Below are positions 60,557-64,000 of a stretch of 64,000 nt of DNA, one piece after another. Source of the stretch: JABMNT01 sp048262255 (GTDB taxonomy: Bacteria > Pseudomonadota > Alphaproteobacteria > Rhodospirillales > Casp-alpha2); the NCBI GenBank assembly GCA_048262255.1, contig JBLXFH010000006.1, positions 62,001 to 126,000 of the forward strand. The letters run 5' to 3'. Every line of letters begins with the position of its first letter. Position 1 is the first letter of the stretch. The notes below the pieces were generated by a model. The model did not search any database, had not been told where the DNA came from, and saw only the letters and a list, made by a program, of their open reading frames with translations. The translations under genes and the position numbers were made by a program.

Positions 60557-61768
60557 TCAAGCGGACTTTTCCTTTTGTGCCGCCTTTTTACCATCTTGCA
60601 TTTTGAAAGCAGGCCATGCGACCAATGTCAGAACCAAAACCAGGGCCATAACCGCCGCGCCACCAAAATAAGGCCAGTTCATGCCGAAAGCCGAAAACAG
60701 CAGGCCTGCCCATGCCGGTCCACCGACACGGGCCAGGGTGGTGGCAGACCGGGTTACACCCATCATGGCTCCTTGTTCCTCTTCATTGGTGCGCAACGAG
60801 ATCAGGCTGTTGAGGGACGGGGAGATGACGGAAAACCCGTAAGTGGCTATCATCATCGCCGTAATGAGCAGCCACAATTCTGTCGAAAAGGGGATAAGCA
60901 GCATACCGACGACAAGGGCAAGGGCGCCCTGAATGAGTAAATTGGCTTCCCCGAACCGCTTGGCCATACGGCCGATGAGGCCACCTTGCATGGCGGCACT
61001 AAGCAGTCCGATCAGGGCAAACAGATAGCCGTTTTGTTCCGGCCCCCAGCCAAACTGGCGGCGTGACCAGAGCGCAAAGGTTGCTTCAATGCCGGAAAAG
61101 GCAAAGATCGAGAGAAACGACAAGATCAGCAACAGGCGTATATTCGGATCTGCAAAAGCGGACCGGAATTGTTGAAAACGGGATGTTCGGGGTTTCTCTG
61201 CAATGCGGGCCCTGACCTCTAGAGAAAGGGATTCTTTCAAGGCAAAAAGGCCAAAAATCAAAGCCACGGCAGACAGGCCAGCCGCCGCAAATGCGGGGCT
61301 TTGGAAATCGGCATTGGCCGGATCGCTGCCCGCCATAATACCGCCAATGGCGGGCCCCATGATGAAGCCAAGGCCAAAGGCCGCGCCGACAATGCCCATG
61401 CCTTTGGCCCGATTTTCCCGGGTTGTCACATCGGCAACGTAGGCAAATGCAGCAGAAATGTTTCCGGCCATAAAGCCGCTGGCGGCGCGCGCAGCGAACA
61501 GAACCCAGAGGTTTTCCGCCAACCCCAGGCATACATACGTGACCACAGCGCCGGCCAGACTGATAAGCAGGATCGGTCGGCGGCCATAGCGGTCACTGGC
61601 CCGCCCCCAAATGGGCGCTGCAATAAACTGGGCCAGAGAATAGATGGCCATAATCAGGCCAACTTCAAAAGGACTGGCCTGAAAATATTCTGCATAAAAG
61701 GGCAGCAGAGGGATGATAATCCCGAAACCGATTAGGTCGATAACGACGACAAGAAAAAGAACAAACAT
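60557..61768 (-). CDS. MFS efflux transporter, TetA-like
   Basis: A 403-aa twelve-helix carrier with the drug:H+ antiporter motifs of the TetA class: VIDLIGFGIIIPLLPFYAE in helix 1, IWGRASDRYGRRPILLISLA (motif A), AARAASGFMAGNISAAFAYV, and GAAFGLGFIMGPAIGGIM (motif C) in helix 5. It may export a drug or metabolite; the substrate is not predictable. It ends 52 bases before rpmE on the same strand and follows the OmpA/MotB-like gene by 33 bases. Confidence 0.88.
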   Translation of the reverse strand: MFVLFLVVVIDLIGFGIIIPLLPFYAEYFQASPFEVGLIMAIYSLAQFIAAPIWGRASDRYGRRPILLISLAGAVVTYVCLGLAENLWVLFAARAASGFMAGNISAAFAYVADVTTRENRAKGMGIVGAAFGLGFIMGPAIGGIMAGSDPANADFQSPAFAAAGLSAVALIFGLFALKESLSLEVRARIAEKPRTSRFQQFRSAFADPNIRLLLILSFLSIFAFSGIEATFALWSRRQFGWGPEQNGYLFALIGLLSAAMQGGLIGRMAKRFGEANLLIQGALALVVGMLLIPFSTELWLLITAMMIATYGFSVISPSLNSLISLRTNEEEQGAMMGVTRSATTLARVGGPAWAGLLFSAFGMNWPYFGGAAVMALVLVLTLVAWPAFKMQDGKKAAQKEKSA

Positions 61769-61801
61769 GTTTGAGTTATAAGCCTACTTACCAGGGCGAC
61801 G

Positions 61802-63163
61802 TTAGCGTTGCGTCAGTTTGAGTTCAATGCGGCGATTACGCAGTTTAGATATCTCATCATTGTGGTCGTCGATGGGGTGGAACTCGCCAAAACCCGCAGC
61901 GACCAGACGGTCCGTCGGCAAACCGGCCTTGATCAGGTGTTTAACCACGGAAATTGCCCGGGCCGTGGAAAGCTCCCAGTTGGAGGGATAGCGGGCGGTA
62001 TTGATGGGGTCGTTGTCCGTATGACCGTCGACCCGTAAAATCCAGTCGATTTCACCAGGAATTTCGAGGGCAATTTCCAGGAGCGTAGTTGCCAGTTGAT
62101 CCAGCTGTTCCTGCCCGGCGAGGCCGATTTCCGCCTCGCTTTTGGCGAAAAGCACCTCCGACTGGAATACAAAACGATCGCCAACAATGCGTACGCCCTG
62201 GTGCTTGCCGAGCACTTCGCGAAGGCGACCGAAAAATTCAGACCTGTAGCGCGAAAGTTCCTGAACCTTGCTGGCAAGAGCGGCGTTCAGGCGTTTGCCC
62301 AGATTAGCGATCTGAACGTTTTGCTTTTCGGCTTCGGCCTCTGAAATATCGAGGGCTTTTTTAAGTTCGGCCAATTGTGTTCGCATGGCTGAAATTTGCT
62401 GGTTGAGTAAGGCCACTTCGGCGCGCGCACTGTTGGACAATTCTTTTTCGGCGATCAGAGACTGGCCGCTTTCTTGCAGTTTTCCGGCCATTTCCGATAT
62501 TTTCGTTTCCATTTCCTTTTTCAGGGCATCAAGAAGAATGACCTCGCGCTCGAGATTGGCAATCTTCTGGATTTGTTCGCGGGTTGCCGCTTCGGCTTCC
62601 GCCAGGCTGACTTTGGAAATTTCAGCTTCTTTTTCCATGGTGGCAATTTTTTCGGCAGAATCCGCAGACCGCTTTTGCAGGATTGCGATTTCTGCCTGAG
62701 CTTCCGCCAGCTTCTGGCTCAGTTCGGACATTTGCAGGGCTGTATCCGTGGCCTCCGATCGCAAGGACAGAATGGTCGAAAAAGAGGCCTGAGCGTCGGC
62801 TTCCAGTTTGGCAATCTCTTCTTCCGCTTCGATAGCATTCTTGCGCAAGAGGGACACAGAGGTTCTCAGTTCGTCACGCTGTGCGACTGAAGCTTGCAGC
62901 TCGTCAGAAATTTGCGACAGGTTGTCGCGCATGTCGGCATTGGTTTTTCGCTCAAGGGATAAAAGCTCGGCCAGTTCATTGGCCTGAATTTTCAGCTTGT
63001 CGAGAGCCTGATCACGGCCCGACAAGGCTTCGCTCAGAAAGAACTGCGCCAAAACAAAGATCAGCAACAGGAACATGATGACCATGAGCAGCGTCGCCAA
63101 GGCGTCGACAAAGCCGGGCCATATATTGGTGCTGCGTTCCGCGCGTCGTGAGAGGCCTGCCAT
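61802..63163 (-). CDS. OmpA/MotB-like peptidoglycan-binding protein with long coiled coil
   Basis: 453 aa. A transmembrane helix near the N-terminus (NIWPGFVDALATLLMVIMFL) holds an aspartate in the MotB/TolR/ExbD position. A coiled coil of ~240 residues follows (~50-290). The C-terminal OmpA-like domain has FQSEVLFAKSEAEIGLAGQE, WILRVDGHTDNDPINTARYP, NWELSTARAISVVKHLIKAG, VAAGFGEFHPIDDH and LRNRRIELKLT, the peptidoglycan-binding motifs. Together with the MotA/TolQ-like gene 18 bases upstream it probably forms an ion-driven complex in the envelope, separate from the flagellar stator. Confidence 0.9.
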   Translation of the reverse strand: MAGLSRRAERSTNIWPGFVDALATLLMVIMFLLLIFVLAQFFLSEALSGRDQALDKLKIQANELAELLSLERKTNADMRDNLSQISDELQASVAQRDELRTSVSLLRKNAIEAEEEIAKLEADAQASFSTILSLRSEATDTALQMSELSQKLAEAQAEIAILQKRSADSAEKIATMEKEAEISKVSLAEAEAATREQIQKIANLEREVILLDALKKEMETKISEMAGKLQESGQSLIAEKELSNSARAEVALLNQQISAMRTQLAELKKALDISEAEAEKQNVQIANLGKRLNAALASKVQELSRYRSEFFGRLREVLGKHQGVRIVGDRFVFQSEVLFAKSEAEIGLAGQEQLDQLATTLLEIALEIPGEIDWILRVDGHTDNDPINTARYPSNWELSTARAISVVKHLIKAGLPTDRLVAAGFGEFHPIDDHNDEISKLRNRRIELKLTQR

Positions 63164-63181
63164 GGGGCCTCCTATGGCCTT

Positions 63182-64000
63182 TTAGGTGTCACGGCCATCA
63201 CCCGTGGCAGCAGCGATCAGGCGGGCGACAAGTTTGATTTCGCTGCGAATTTGCTGGGTTGTGTCTTCGCGCCCGGATTTCAGGTCCTCGACGAGACGCG
63301 ACACATAGACATCCAGATTCCTGAGATGCATGCGGCTTGTTTCATCAAGGCCTGCGGCCTGGGATGTGCCATTGGCCATTTGTGCGAGGATAGGCTTTAG
63401 CTCAACCTGCGTTTCGGCAAGACTGCGCATCAGGGTTTGCTGGGTGCGCATATGATCCGTCAGGGCTTCAAGTTTGTCACCAACCCCTATAAGATGACTA
63501 TCAACGGCAATCCGGCTTTCTTCACCGCGCGCCAGAGTGCGCTGCAGGTTCTCCAGGCTCTCCGCTGTTTGTTCGAGAAGGGCCTGCACATAGGCAGGCA
63601 CGGATTGCTCACCATCGGAAGAGCCTATGCCGCCTGACGAAAGGCGGGTCACCGTCGAAAGCCATTCTTCCAGGTCGTTGTAGAAACGGTTTTGCGCCTG
63701 ATTGGCCTGCAGATCCAGAAAACCGAGAATGAGCGACCCGGCAAGACCGAACAGGGATGAGGAAAAGGCCGTTCCCATGCCTTCCATAGGAGCCTGCAGG
63801 CCGCGCTTCAGATCGCTGAATATGGCACCGGCATCACCGCCGTTGACTGCCAGACTGCCAATCACGTTGCTTATGGAACTGACTGTGCCAAGCAATCCCC
63901 AGAAAGTCCCCAGAAGCCCCAGAAAAATCAGCAGGCCGATGGTGTAGCGTGACGTGTCACGGCTTTCATCGAGGCGAGATGCGATGCCGTCCAGGAGGGT
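63182..64000 (-). CDS. MotA/TolQ/ExbB-like proton channel protein (partial, runs off the window)
   Basis: The C-terminal 272 residues are visible and the frame stays open to the right edge, so the start is outside. The part at the edge, SRYTIGLLIFLGLLGTFWGL, followed by LGTVSSISNVIGSLAVNGG, GMGTAFSSSLFGLAGSLILG and FLDLQANQAQNRFYNDLEEW, is the conserved pair of helices of the MotA/ExbB family. A long helical cytoplasmic tail (~170 residues) follows. It is 18 bases upstream of the OmpA/MotB-like gene, its natural partner. Confidence 0.9.
   Translation of the reverse strand, partial: TLLDGIASRLDESRDTSRYTIGLLIFLGLLGTFWGLLGTVSSISNVIGSLAVNGGDAGAIFSDLKRGLQAPMEGMGTAFSSSLFGLAGSLILGFLDLQANQAQNRFYNDLEEWLSTVTRLSSGGIGSSDGEQSVPAYVQALLEQTAESLENLQRTLARGEESRIAVDSHLIGVGDKLEALTDHMRTQQTLMRSLAETQVELKPILAQMANGTSQAAGLDETSRMHLRNLDVYVSRLVEDLKSGREDTTQQIRSEIKLVARLIAAATGDGRDT

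Noticed and set aside
61802..64000. MotA/OmpA pair as the ZorAB part of a Zorya defence system
   Set aside because: No ZorC/D/E genes are adjacent, the long coiled coil is in the OmpA-like and not the MotA-like protein, and the setting is housekeeping genes.

Overview
The window is a chromosomal segment of an alphaproteobacterium. A Rhodospirillales-like (sensu lato), probably marine, lineage fits best, but no genus is claimed. The evidence is the Caulobacter-type flagellar gene set with FliX, CheZ and sigma-54 style promoters, the split transhydrogenase PntAA/PntAB/PntB, a COQ9 protein, a TrcR (DUF1013) regulator, DUF1192, YdcH-like peptides and a DksA that has lost most zinc cysteines. No rRNA, tRNA, CRISPR array, insertion sequence or phage was seen.

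Bases 1-31,926 are a flagellar and chemotaxis block. On the minus strand lie flgI-flgJ-flgN-flgK-flgL-TPR glycosyltransferase-like gene, then flgE, and further on flgF-flgG-flgA-flgH. Each of these three units starts behind a TGGCA-N8-GC element with exact -24/-12 spacing. FlgE (982 aa) and FlgL (1193 aa) are greatly enlarged by internal repeats. An iron(III) ABC transporter operon (fbpA-fbpB-fbpC) sits inside the block, next to fliX and dksA. On the plus strand follow fliL, fliM, a DUF6468 gene, a MotE-like gene, cheY, cheZ, two consecutive MotB-like genes (the first without the channel aspartate) and a 1181-aa secreted beta-repeat/TPR protein. No motA, flagellin, rpoN or flbD is present here.

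Bases 31,900-47,700 are mixed metabolism and regulation: a creatinase-MFS operon, the pnt operon (PntAA with an AAKKP-repeat tail), a serine hydrolase, rpsU, def-coq9, a response regulator with a transmembrane segment and an extracytoplasmic domain plus a partner of unknown function, purE-purK, a degenerate GGDEF protein, two YdcH-like peptides (one only 55 aa) and a TauD-type dioxygenase.

Bases 47,700-64,000 hold AMP nucleosidase, two acyl-CoA ligases (one is propionyl-CoA synthetase), an amidohydrolase, a methyltransferase-like gene, trcR, a quinone oxidoreductase, DUF1192, hsp20 with an RpoH-like promoter and a ROSE-type RNA thermometer, a membrane adenylate cyclase, rpmE, a TetA-like MFS pump, and an OmpA/MotB-like plus MotA/TolQ-like pair that runs off the end.

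The strongest candidates for new biology are the membrane-anchored response regulator pair (41,011-43,379), the Asp-less/Asp-containing MotB pair with its giant secreted partner (26,795-31,926), and the repeat-expanded hook and hook-filament junction proteins.
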